From contig DAOVVQ010000215.1 of NCBI GenBank assembly GCA_030637065.1, forward strand, positions 1 to 6,654: a stretch of DNA of 6,654 nucleotides, in the 5' to 3' direction. Numbering within the stretch: position 1 is the stretch's first letter; every line of letters starts with the position of its first letter. Made by a program: the position numbers and the translations under genes. A model generated the notes under the pieces. That model saw only the letters and a list, made by a program, of their open reading frames with translations, did not search any database and was not told where the DNA came from. The DNA is from Planctomycetota bacterium. Lineage in GTDB: Bacteria; Planctomycetota; Phycisphaerae; Sedimentisphaerales; Anaerohalosphaeraceae. Below are positions 1 through 5,696 of the stretch, piece by piece.

Positions 1-2
1 GC

Positions 3-167
3 TTGCATGATGAATACGTTGGTATTGAACAGATAGATGATAATATGAGTTTATTGTGGTATTGCAGCTACCTGCTCGGCCAGATAGACCATGAAAAATG
101 GCAGATAACGCCGGTTAAAAATCAACCGCTTATCTCCGCAGCTAGCTGCGGAGATAAGCGAACATAA
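3..167 (+). CDS. C-terminal fragment of an integrase-core (IS481-like) transposase, 5' end outside the window
   Basis: The frame starting at base 3 is open from the window edge to a TAA at 165-167, giving 54 residues with no start needed because the gene enters from the left. The fragment contains VGIEQIDD followed by WYCSYLLGQID. This matches the usual tail of DDE integrase-core transposases of the IS481/IS3-like group, where a short beta-rich segment of the form VGLEEIDDG...YF...LLGRxD closes the protein. That family knowledge is the only basis for the name; the catalytic DDE residues would lie upstream and are not visible. The last ~14 codons run through the 34-bp palindrome at 127-160 and have little protein character, so the original reading frame may have been extended. 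A putative IS terminus follows at 178-226. It could be intact or already decayed; the window does not show which. Confidence 0.55.
   Translation: MHDEYVGIEQIDDNMSLLWYCSYLLGQIDHEKWQITPVKNQPLISAASCGDKRT
127..160. repeat. Perfect 34-bp palindrome
   Basis: CGCTTATCTCCGCAGCT (127-143) is followed with no spacer by its exact reverse complement (144-160), centred on AGCT|AGCT. As RNA it would form a hairpin of about 15 bp with a 4-nt loop. There is no T-tract on either side, so it is not a standard intrinsic terminator. It sits inside the last codons of the transposase fragment, where it may block transcription leaving or entering the IS. Confidence 0.85.
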
Positions 168-228
168 ACTAAAGAAAGTGTTACCCATGTAGTCGGTACA
201 ATGTGTAACCCATGTTTCGGTTGACACA

Positions 229-264
229 AAGTTCAGCCCAGGGTAAGCGAAGCGCCACCCTGGG
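229..264. repeat. 36-bp dispersed hairpin repeat, copy 1
   Basis: This stretch is identical over 36 bases to 5697-5732. It contains CCCAGGGT and ACCCTGGG as perfect 8-bp arms around a 12-nt loop, AAGCGAAGCGCC. The conserved loop as well as stem suggests a mobilised or selected unit rather than a chance hairpin. The two copies share no flanking similarity beyond the 36 bases. Confidence 0.8.
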
Positions 265-340
265 TAAACGAGACCCCGCCTTCCAAGATACCCTGAAAGG
301 GTTATGTAAAATCTGAAAACTTTTACTGGTCTTACTTGAA

Positions 341-371
341 AACCCCGTCCGCAACAAGGCTGGTAGCGTGT
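341..371. repeat. 31-bp direct repeat, copy 1
   Basis: This matches 488-518 at 28 of 31 positions; the core is GTCCGCAACAAGG followed by TGG and AGCGTGT. The two copies bracket the ~91-bp inverted-end element at 377-467. A shared ACTTG lies shortly upstream of each copy with a small length difference between, so the repeated unit may be a little longer than 31 bases. No coding function is apparent. Confidence 0.7.
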
Positions 372-376
372 TTGCA

Positions 377-467
377 CAAAAACGGGGACTGGTATCGTTC
401 TGCCGACCTGTCTCGCCGTAGCCTTGGCGAAGGTGGAAAGGCAGGTTGTACCTGTACCCGCTTTTGC
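377..467. repeat. ~91-bp palindromic dispersed element (REP/MITE-like), copy 1
   Basis: This is the same sequence as 4283-4372 apart from a single inserted T in GGTATCG versus GGTACG. The ends are imperfect inverted repeats, described under copy 2, where the palindrome is uninterrupted. The interior has nested arms CTGCC/GGCAG and TCGCC/GGCGA, so either strand can fold into one long hairpin. No transposase is encoded. It occupies intergenic DNA downstream of the minus-strand transporter gene and carries spurious open frames on both strands, which I do not call. Confidence 0.8.
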
Positions 468-487
468 ACAGTGCATAACTTGTCACC

Positions 488-518
488 AACCCAGTCCGCA
501 ACAAGGGTGGCAGCGTGT
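488..518. repeat. 31-bp direct repeat, copy 2
   Basis: This is the partner of 341-371 (28 of 31 identical; substitutions at the 6th, 20th and 24th bases). Unlike copy 1, it runs straight into the GTCCCGA/TCGGGAC hairpin at 517-534. Confidence 0.7.
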
Positions 519-534
519 CCCGATTTATCGGGAC
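517..534. repeat. Short perfect hairpin
   Basis: GTCCCGA and TCGGGAC form a 7-bp stem around a TTTA loop. A weaker hairpin, CGGCG/CGCCG, follows at 553-568. Neither has a terminator-type T-tract for the upstream minus-strand gene. They look like parts of the same repeat cluster. Confidence 0.5.
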
Positions 535-644
535 CGATGGGCATAGGCACACCGGCGTCCTGGCGCCGTTTTGAGCCTTTGGACATTAGGATTTAGTGCT
601 TGTTTAGAATTTAGGATTTGCCAAAAGTACCACTTTTGCTGCTA
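535..644. other. Repeat-rich spacer downstream of the transporter gene
   Basis: There is no plausible gene. TTAGGATTT occurs twice (586-594 and 611-619) in an A/T-rich tract. CAAAAGT/ACTTTTG forms a 7-bp stem at 622-638 just past the transporter stop codon. Read on the minus strand, this stem is the first hairpin met by the operon transcript. It lacks a clear U-tract, so I treat it only as a weak candidate for 3'-end formation. Confidence 0.4.
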
Positions 645-2741
645 TCACATGATGATCCCATCCGCAGACTGAGGCGGAGCATCCCGACCGGCCGCCGTCA
701 GGGCGCGGTAGAAACACCAACTCAAACCCCCTATGATCAGCAGCAGCACCACCGCAAGGATCGCGTACGACGTCTCGCTGAGGTTCTCGGCGGCTGAGAC
801 GGGCCTGGCCGCGTCCACAGCCTCTGAGGTCATACCGATCAAGCAAAGCGCAAAAAAGGCGCTTATATCCATGGTCGAAATAATACCCGCCCATTGGGCC
901 AGCGATGACGGACGCCGTCCATTATCGTCGGCCTTGTCAAGAACGTAACTGCTCACAGCCACAGCGCCGATCGCCATCACGATCGACTCGATCTTGAGAT
1001 ATGTTCCGATAGAGCCCGCGATCGTCAACCCCGCAAGCGACGGGATAAGCACCGCCGCTGAAGCGATCGACAGCAATAGTGCGATCGTCCCCGGAACCCT
1101 TCCACTAACCCAGCCCGCTCTTGCAGCGGGATGCTGCGGGACGCCGCCACCGCTATTTCTCGGACTCTTGATCATACTCATCAGCACCGCAATGATCGGA
1201 GCGCTGATAACAACCGCCAGGCCGACGCACTTAAACAACTCCCACTGACCGTCGGGACCCTTCAGAAAACCAAACAGATCCCACTGACCATCCGGGCCCT
1301 TTAGAAAGCCGTGCGGTGTCGTCAGATCGTTGACCAGGCTCCAGATGAAAATAGTCCCAAGAATGATCGGGATGAATATCCTGATGGCATAGGTCCACCA
1401 TCGCCCCAACTGCCAGTCGCTTCGCTCGTTGGCGTGCCGTCGCAGATGGTCGACCCTCCAAAGCCAGCCGAGCAGAATGCACTCCGCCAGACCGACCAGG
1501 CCGATCCCCCACGTTCCGTATATGGCATCGGCGACCGTGCCAAGCCAGTTCAATCCGCCCTGGGTGGTAAACACCAGACCAAAGCCCAGACCCACCAGGC
1601 TCATCACCGGAAGAACGATGCTCCGCCGCCAGGCCGTCTTGTCGACAATAGCGGCAAGGACCGACTCCGTTATCGAAAAGGCCGAATCAATGCCGAGCGT
1701 CACAAGCGTAAAGAAGAACACAAAGCTCCACCACGCAGAACCCGGCAACTGGGCCAGCGCATACGGAAATGCCACAAAGGCCAGACCCGGACCGCCGGCG
1801 ACAACATCTTCGACTGCAACGGGATTGCCCGCCTCGGCGGTAACAAAAGCCATACCCCCCAAAGTGGCAAAAATAGCGAGCCCGGCTATGAAGCTCGTCG
1901 CAAAATCCGCAAGACCGATCACCGTAGCGTTATTGTTGATATCGCTTTTTCTATGCAGAAAACTGGCGTATGTGAGCATGACCCCGAAGGCCAGGCTCAG
2001 CGAAAAGAACGCCTGACCGAATGCAAATTGCCATGTTGTCGGCTTGGCAAGCTCGGACCAGTCAGGGTTGAGATAATACGCCAGACCCTTCATACTCCCC
2101 GGCAGCATCAATCCGTTGATCGTAAGGACCAGCAGCATCAGCCAGGGCAAAGGAACCGTAAGCCACACGATCTTGCTGACCAGCTTTACGCCCCTGAAAA
2201 TGCAAAAATACATCACCAGCCACGCGATAAACAAAGTCAGCACGATATTGAGCCTTATCTCGCCGAGCCCCGGGCCCTCCGTGTGGCCAAGATACTCCTT
2301 ATAGAAAAAATCCTTCGCCTTTTCGACCCCTTCGATCCCCTCGCCGGCCCACGGCAATTGGCCCCCATTGAATATCCCCTGGATGCTGTGGCCGAGAAAA
2401 TTAAAACAATATGCCAGAATGACCGGATAAAAGGTGATGATAATAAAACCCATTATGATCCCCCACCACCCGACGAACTCCAGCCGCTTGCCCGTGGCGG
2501 CAAACGCGTCAGGTGCGGCCCGCTGGCTAAGGTGGCCCATACTGAACTCGAGGATCAAGACGGGGATCCCGACCAGGAACATGGCAATTATGTACGGTAT
2601 CAAAAATGCCGCACCGCCATTGTCGTATAACTTATAAGGAAAGCCCCAAAGGTTGCCAAGCCCCACCGCCGAGCCGACAGCAGCTAATACAAATCCCCCG
2701 CGACTGCCCCATGTCTCTCTTTGTTCTTCGAGTAACTCCAT
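645..2741 (-). CDS. Sodium:neurotransmitter symporter (NSS/SLC6) family transporter
   Basis: This is a 698-residue polytopic inner-membrane protein predicted to import an amino acid or similar small organic solute with sodium. TM1 carries GSAVGLGNLWGFPY (residues 23-36) and NGG follows at 41-43. TM6 has the unwound-helix region GQAFFSLSLAFGVMLTYASF (242-261), and TM8 has TLGIDSAF (348-355); these are NSS signatures. About 11-12 core helices end near residue 470. A further 3-4 hydrophobic segments extend to the C-terminus (about 505-525, 550-600, 616-636, 657-680), making it much longer than LeuT (about 510 residues). The start is fixed by a GGAGG eight bases upstream of ATG. It lies 28 bp downstream of the amidohydrolase, so the two are probably co-transcribed. 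Oddities are Gly33 in place of the usual gating Arg and a 13-residue tandem repeat at 478-503. The family call is firm; the substrate is unknown. Confidence 0.93.
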   Translation of the reverse strand: MELLEEQRETWGSRGGFVLAAVGSAVGLGNLWGFPYKLYDNGGAAFLIPYIIAMFLVGIPVLILEFSMGHLSQRAAPDAFAATGKRLEFVGWWGIIMGFIIITFYPVILAYCFNFLGHSIQGIFNGGQLPWAGEGIEGVEKAKDFFYKEYLGHTEGPGLGEIRLNIVLTLFIAWLVMYFCIFRGVKLVSKIVWLTVPLPWLMLLVLTINGLMLPGSMKGLAYYLNPDWSELAKPTTWQFAFGQAFFSLSLAFGVMLTYASFLHRKSDINNNATVIGLADFATSFIAGLAIFATLGGMAFVTAEAGNPVAVEDVVAGGPGLAFVAFPYALAQLPGSAWWSFVFFFTLVTLGIDSAFSITESVLAAIVDKTAWRRSIVLPVMSLVGLGFGLVFTTQGGLNWLGTVADAIYGTWGIGLVGLAECILLGWLWRVDHLRRHANERSDWQLGRWWTYAIRIFIPIILGTIFIWSLVNDLTTPHGFLKGPDGQWDLFGFLKGPDGQWELFKCVGLAVVISAPIIAVLMSMIKSPRNSGGGVPQHPAARAGWVSGRVPGTIALLLSIASAAVLIPSLAGLTIAGSIGTYLKIESIVMAIGAVAVSSYVLDKADDNGRRPSSLAQWAGIISTMDISAFFALCLIGMTSEAVDAARPVSAAENLSETSYAILAVVLLLIIGGLSWCFYRALTAAGRDAPPQSADGIIM
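1233..1310 (-). repeat. In-frame 39-bp tandem duplication inside the transporter gene
   Basis: Two adjacent 39-bp units (1272-1310, then 1233-1271 in coding order) encode GFLKGPDGQWDLF (residues 478-490) and GFLKGPDGQWELF (491-503). The units differ at seven bases. Six changes are silent and one gives Asp to Glu. The repeat lies in the loop between the last core helix and the first extra C-terminal helix. Confidence 0.95.
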
Positions 2742-2769
2742 CCTTGAATCCTCCGAAGACGGTCAGCCC

Positions 2770-3549
2770 TTACAGGTTCATCCCCAAAAGCGCCAGCGTG
2801 TCGCGCTCCACGATGCTCCTTCGCTTTTCGCGGGGAACCATCGGCAGATTGGTATCGCCCAGGAGCTTGTTAAAGCCGAGCAGCGTCTCGATGCAGTTGT
2901 CCGGCTGGGCGATCGGGTAGCCGCTTCCGAACAGCAGCTTATCCATGACACCGGCCTCGCGGGCGTTGACGACGGTATTGTACACCTCCCAGACCTTTCT
3001 GGGCGTGATGGTCAGATCGGCATACACATTGGGGTGCTTTTCGATCATGCAAAGTGTCTGCGCGACAAAGGGCCTTCCCATACCGCCGATGATGATCTTC
3101 AGCGAACCAAACGTTCGGGCAACCTCGTCTAACAAATAAGGCTGAGCGTAATCGAGAATGGCATCGGGCTCCAGCGGCGGGCAATTGTGAAAGAACACCG
3201 GCAATTGCAATTCCTCAGCCGCCTCATAAAACCGCATCGCCCGGCTGTGTGCCGGATGAAACTTGGCCCCGCTACAGTACAAAACCGCCCCTTCCAGACC
3301 ACGATCGACAATACATGACCTCACAGCCGCAACGTCAACGTTGTCCTGGACAGGGTTAAAAACAGCAAAACCCTTCATCTTCTTATGCGAACCGACATAC
3401 TCGCTCAACTCGCTATTGGCCCGGCTGCGATCGTCATGGTTGCCCGCCAGCACAATGCACGCATCGACCTTCCCGCAGGCGTCAAGATGCTCAGCCGTCT
3501 TCAAGTCGTTCGCCGGACTGCTAAAATGTGTATGGCAATCTACTATCAT
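2770..3549 (-). CDS. Amidohydrolase-2 family (TIM-barrel) protein with degenerate metal site
   Basis: The 259-residue product begins MIVDCHTHF, the normal first strand of amidohydrolase_2 proteins, with the HxH metal pair at His6 and His8. Other family landmarks are GAKFHP (95-100), VFFHN (118-122), IIIGGMGRP (152-160) and FGSGYP (207-212). The family normally has His at the second G of GGMGRP and Asp in FGSDYP. Both are Gly here (156 and 210), so two expected ligands are absent. The open frame runs upstream to 3735, but that would start before the predicted transcription start (about 3712), and the added 62 residues are low-complexity and unlike the family, so I choose the ATG at 3549. No convincing ribosome-binding site precedes it. 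It is first gene of a likely operon with the NSS transporter. A hydrolase, decarboxylase or non-catalytic role are all possible; the substrate cannot be told. Confidence 0.85.
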   Translation of the reverse strand: MIVDCHTHFSSPANDLKTAEHLDACGKVDACIVLAGNHDDRSRANSELSEYVGSHKKMKGFAVFNPVQDNVDVAAVRSCIVDRGLEGAVLYCSGAKFHPAHSRAMRFYEAAEELQLPVFFHNCPPLEPDAILDYAQPYLLDEVARTFGSLKIIIGGMGRPFVAQTLCMIEKHPNVYADLTITPRKVWEVYNTVVNAREAGVMDKLLFGSGYPIAQPDNCIETLLGFNKLLGDTNLPMVPREKRRSIVERDTLALLGMNL

Positions 3550-3654
3550 AATTATACGATTTCTGTTGTCTTTATCGGCATCCCAGCCGATTTCACGTAA
3601 TTTTTGGCACGGCGCTTGAGACCTCTGAAAAACTATGAAACCCTTGCTATGGTC

Positions 3655-3677
3655 GTTGTTTTTGGAACAAAAACAAC
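3655..3677 (-). promoter_or_regulatory. Perfect hairpin in the leader of the amidohydrolase operon
   Basis: On the minus strand GTTGTTTTT and AAAAACAAC form a 9-bp stem with a 5-nt loop, GTTCC. It falls about 35 nt after the predicted transcription start and about 105 nt before the start codon, within a ~163-nt untranslated leader. It is A/U-rich and not followed by a U-tract, so regulation by it is inference only. Confidence 0.4.
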
Positions 3678-3718
3678 CCCGGCACTGGGCTACACCCTGT
3701 TTTTCAGGATCCCTGCTT

Positions 3719-3748
3719 ATAATAGATAGGACCATTTAGCTCTGTCAA
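3719..3748 (-). promoter_or_regulatory. Sigma-70-type promoter for the amidohydrolase-transporter operon
   Basis: On the minus strand there is a perfect TTGACA (3748-3743), an 18-bp spacer, and TATTAT (3724-3719, five of six consensus bases). The predicted start is near 3712. It points toward the operon and away from the zinc-ribbon gene, which has its own promoter 34 bp away on the other strand. Confidence 0.65.
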
Positions 3749-3781
3749 GAAGAAAGATTGCCCCCGCCCGACGAAGGACGC

Positions 3782-3810
3782 TTGACGAGCCCTCCATCAG
3801 ACGCTACGAT
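3782..3810 (+). promoter_or_regulatory. Sigma-70-type promoter for the zinc-ribbon gene
   Basis: TTGACG (3782-3787) is followed by a 17-bp spacer and TACGAT (3805-3810). Transcription would start near 3817, leaving a leader of about 27 nt that contains the GGAG ribosome-binding site at 3829-3832. It is divergent from the operon promoter at 3719-3748. Confidence 0.5.
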
Positions 3811-3843
3811 TACCAGCCTGAAACCTTTGGAGATCGCAATAAC

Positions 3844-4239
3844 ATGGACTGTCCGGTTTGTAAAGAGGCTATGATAACAATGGAGCTTGCTGAGGTCGAG
3901 ATCGACCATTGCCTGGCCTGTGCGGGGATATGGCTCGACGGAGGCGAACTCGAAATGCTGCTCGCAGACCCACAGCAGGCCGCAGCGGTCATAGATTCAT
4001 TTCGACCCACTAAAACAACAGAAAAAGCTCGCAAATGCCCTATATGCCTGAAGAAAATGCAAAAAGTCGCCGCAGCAGCCCAGGAACACACCATCCTCTT
4101 GGACAGATGCACCAGCGGAGACGGGCTTTGGTTCGATAAAGGAGAACTAAACGATATTGCAGCATTTGCATCTTTAGACGAAGATAATAAAATTGTCAAA
4201 CTACTGGCGGACATGTTCTCCACCGAAAAAGCCAAATAA
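3844..4239 (+). CDS. Double zinc-ribbon protein (two zf-TFIIB domains)
   Basis: This is a 131-residue, soluble, probably cytoplasmic protein built of two consecutive zf-TFIIB (PF13453-type) ribbons. Domain 1 spans residues 2-36 with Cys3, Cys6, Cys23 and Cys26, ending in the family hallmark GIWLDGGEL. Domain 2 spans 64-102 with Cys65, Cys68 and Cys89, ending GLWFDKGEL. The position of its fourth cysteine is Gly92 (CTSG in place of CxxC), so the second site lacks one ligand unless Asp93 or another residue substitutes. GGAG lies 11 bases before the ATG, and a divergent promoter sits upstream. No enzyme domain is present; proteins of this family are mostly uncharacterised, and nucleic-acid or protein binding is inferred from the fold. 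It is followed after 181 bp by galM, perhaps on the same transcript, with the ~90-bp palindromic element between them. Confidence 0.88.
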   Translation: MDCPVCKEAMITMELAEVEIDHCLACAGIWLDGGELEMLLADPQQAAAVIDSFRPTKTTEKARKCPICLKKMQKVAAAAQEHTILLDRCTSGDGLWFDKGELNDIAAFASLDEDNKIVKLLADMFSTEKAK

Positions 4240-4281
4240 CCCGCCAGAAAAGCTGAAATGTAAGCAAAAACGGTCACTGGA

Positions 4282-4372
4282 GCAAAAACGGGGACTGGTA
4301 CGTTCTGCCGACCTGTCTCGCCGTAGCCTTGGCGAAGGTGGAAAGGCAGGTTGTACCTGTACCCGCTTTTGC
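4282..4372. repeat. ~91-bp palindromic dispersed element (REP/MITE-like), copy 2
   Basis: This copy matches 377-467 across 4283-4372 with one base deleted. The left end GCAAAAACGGGGACTGGTAC (4282-4301) and the reverse complement of the right end (4353-4372) agree at 17 of 20 positions. Inside are nested arms CTGCC 4305-4309 with GGCAG 4345-4349, and TCGCC 4318-4322 with GGCGA 4331-4335. The whole unit can therefore fold as one interrupted hairpin in the zinc-ribbon/galM intergenic transcript. It has no T-tract and no coding capacity. Confidence 0.85.
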
Positions 4373-4420
4373 GGATCGTAGATACATAAACAACGGCTGA
4401 CGTAAGTGAAAGGAAGACAA

Positions 4421-5572
4421 ATGAAGCAGCAAACCGGAAAGCAAAAGGCCTGTTTTACGCTGATTTCGGCGATCTTCATCGCAGCGGGATTGGTATTGGG
4501 CGGATGTGTTAAAAAATCAATGGAAGGAAAAACGGCAATGGCAATTCAGAAGGAAAGTTTCGGAACCACAAAAGACGGTCAGGCAGTCGACCTCTACACG
4601 CTGACCAACAACGGAGTAACCGCGAAAATAACCAACTATGGCGGGATATTGACCTCTCTCGTCGTACCGGACCGCGACGGCAACCCCGGCGACGTCGTAT
4701 TAGGCTACGACACGCTCGACGAGAATATCGCAGATAACCCCTATTTCGGGGCGCTCATCGGTCGTTACGGCAACCGCATCGCAAAGGGCAAATTCACGCT
4801 GGACGGCGCCGAGTACACCCTGGCCACCAATAACAACGAAAACCACCTCCACGGCGGCATCCAGGGCTACGACAAGGTCGTCTGGGACGCAGAGTCATCC
4901 GATCTCGACGACGGCGTCGCACTGAAACTAACCTACCTCAGCAAAGACGGCGAGGAAGGCTACCCCGGCAATCTCTCCTGTACGGTCGTCTACACCCTCA
5001 CCGACGATAACGAGCTGGTCATCGATTACGAGGCCACCACGGACAAGGCAACGGTCATCAACCTGACGCACCACAGCTATTTCAACCTCGGCGGCCACGA
5101 TTCCGGCGAAATCCTCGATCACGAACTAACACTGACAGCCGACAACTACACACCCGTCGATTCCGGCCTGATCCCGACCGGCGAGATCGCACCGGTTGCC
5201 GGCACGCCGATGGATTTCACCTCGCCAACACCCATCGGCGACCGCATAGCACAGGTCGACGGCGGCTATGACCATAACTGGGTGCTAAACAACACAGACG
5301 GCTCCCTGGCACTCGCCGCAAGGGCATACGACCCCAAAACCGGTCGCGTCATGGAAATCTCCACCACCGAGCCAGCCATCCAGTTCTACGCCGGAAACTT
5401 CCTCGACGGAACCCAAAAGGGCAAAGGAGCTGAATATCTCAAAAACAACGCATTCTGCCTCGAAACCCAGCATTATCCCGATTCGCCGAATCAGCCGGCC
5501 TTCCCCTCGGTCGTACTGCGCCCAGGAGAAAAATACACCCACAAAATAGTCCACAAATTCTCCACAAAATAA
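4421..5572 (+). CDS. galM: Aldose 1-epimerase (mutarotase), predicted lipoprotein
   Basis: The 383-residue product interconverts alpha and beta anomers of aldoses such as galactose and glucose. Residues 1-28 form a lipoprotein signal: basic MKQQTGKQK, a hydrophobic stretch, then LGGC with the lipidated Cys29, so the enzyme should be anchored outside the cytoplasmic membrane. Family motifs are in order: NYGG (72-75), GRYGNRI (114-120), NHLHGG with His144, LTHHSYFNLGG with His218, GGYDHNW with Asp284, and LETQHYPDSPN with Glu348. These correspond to the two catalytic histidines and the Asp/Glu pair of characterised GalM, so it should be active. An alternative GTG start at 4406 is possible, but AGGAAG four bases before the ATG at 4421 and the clean signal sequence favour 4421. 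No other galactose genes are adjacent. An intrinsic terminator follows the stop codon. Confidence 0.94.
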   Translation: MKQQTGKQKACFTLISAIFIAAGLVLGGCVKKSMEGKTAMAIQKESFGTTKDGQAVDLYTLTNNGVTAKITNYGGILTSLVVPDRDGNPGDVVLGYDTLDENIADNPYFGALIGRYGNRIAKGKFTLDGAEYTLATNNNENHLHGGIQGYDKVVWDAESSDLDDGVALKLTYLSKDGEEGYPGNLSCTVVYTLTDDNELVIDYEATTDKATVINLTHHSYFNLGGHDSGEILDHELTLTADNYTPVDSGLIPTGEIAPVAGTPMDFTSPTPIGDRIAQVDGGYDHNWVLNNTDGSLALAARAYDPKTGRVMEISTTEPAIQFYAGNFLDGTQKGKGAEYLKNNAFCLETQHYPDSPNQPAFPSVVLRPGEKYTHKIVHKFSTK

Positions 5573-5595
5573 AAACTGATACAACAACGCTGCAT

Positions 5596-5643
5596 AAAAG
5601 GGGCATTGAGTTCGCCAAAAGTAGACTCGATGCCCCTTTTTTT
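5596..5643 (+). terminator. Intrinsic terminator of galM
   Basis: GGGGCATTGAG (5600-5610) pairs with CTCGATGCCCC (5626-5636) as an 11-bp stem with one G-U pair and a 15-nt loop. AAAA precedes the stem and seven Ts (5637-5643) follow it. It starts 23 bases after the galM stop codon. The A and T tracts also make it potentially bidirectional. Confidence 0.92.
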
Positions 5644-5660
5644 ACCCAGTTCTGCCCCGA
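5643..5660. repeat. 18-bp direct repeat, left copy, entering a longer composite repeat
   Basis: TACCCAGTTCTGCCCCGA is identical to the last 18 bases of the window (6637-6654), with TTT in both copies one base further upstream. The left copy continues into a CCTGCCCTGAGCGAAGCC-containing stretch (5665-5682), with CCCCG/CGGGG arms at 5655-5659 and 5685-5689. This then joins the 36-bp repeat at 5697. The right copy is cut by the window edge, so the true repeat length is unknown. Confidence 0.65.
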
Positions 5661-5696
5661 AGAGCCTGCCCTGAGCGAAGCCGAACGGGGGCTGTT

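Larger units (their letters stand above)
1..226 (+). mobile_element. Right end of an insertion sequence (IS481-like), truncated by the window edge
   Basis: The transposase tail is followed by a 49-bp stretch (178-226) with two direct near-copies of an 11-mer, GTTACCCATGT at 180-190 and GTAACCCATGT at 205-215, 25 bp apart in start position. Paired ACCCATGT motifs of this kind resemble the multi-site transposase-binding ends I associate with IS481-type elements, which typically begin TGT and end ACA. Here the outer edge would be near the ACA at 224-226 (GGTTGACA). The left end is outside the window, so neither the inverted repeat partner nor a target-site duplication can be checked. The outer edge is abutted two bases later by the dispersed 36-bp repeat at 229-264, suggesting insertion next to or into a repeat. 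Confidence 0.5.

Noticed and set aside
341..518. Possible CRISPR array from the repeated 31-bp units
   Set aside because: Only two units, unequal to the usual pattern, with a palindromic mobile-type element between them and no cas gene in the window.
51..596. Several 80-140 codon frames on both strands through the repeats at 229-590
   Set aside because: They cross the IS end and dispersed repeats, and the same peptide appears wherever the ~91-bp element occurs. They are repeat-derived spurious frames.
622..638. CAAAAGT/ACTTTTG hairpin as the intrinsic terminator of the transporter operon
   Set aside because: The stem is A/T-rich and the minus-strand sequence after it has no U-tract. It is kept only as a weak note in the spacer entry.
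1311..2630. A 439-codon plus-strand open frame opposite the transporter gene
   Set aside because: It is rich in Arg, Pro, Gln and Lys with no domain character, and lies wholly antisense to a clear membrane protein. It is a codon-bias shadow.
3551..3556. Minus-strand TATAAT just upstream of the amidohydrolase ATG
   Set aside because: It touches the start codon, so a transcript from it would begin inside the gene, and no -35 element lies at the right distance.
3550..3735. Upstream 62-residue extension of the amidohydrolase frame
   Set aside because: It would begin inside the spacer upstream of the predicted transcription start, and the residues do not resemble the family, whereas MIVDCHTHF at 3549 is the normal N-terminus.
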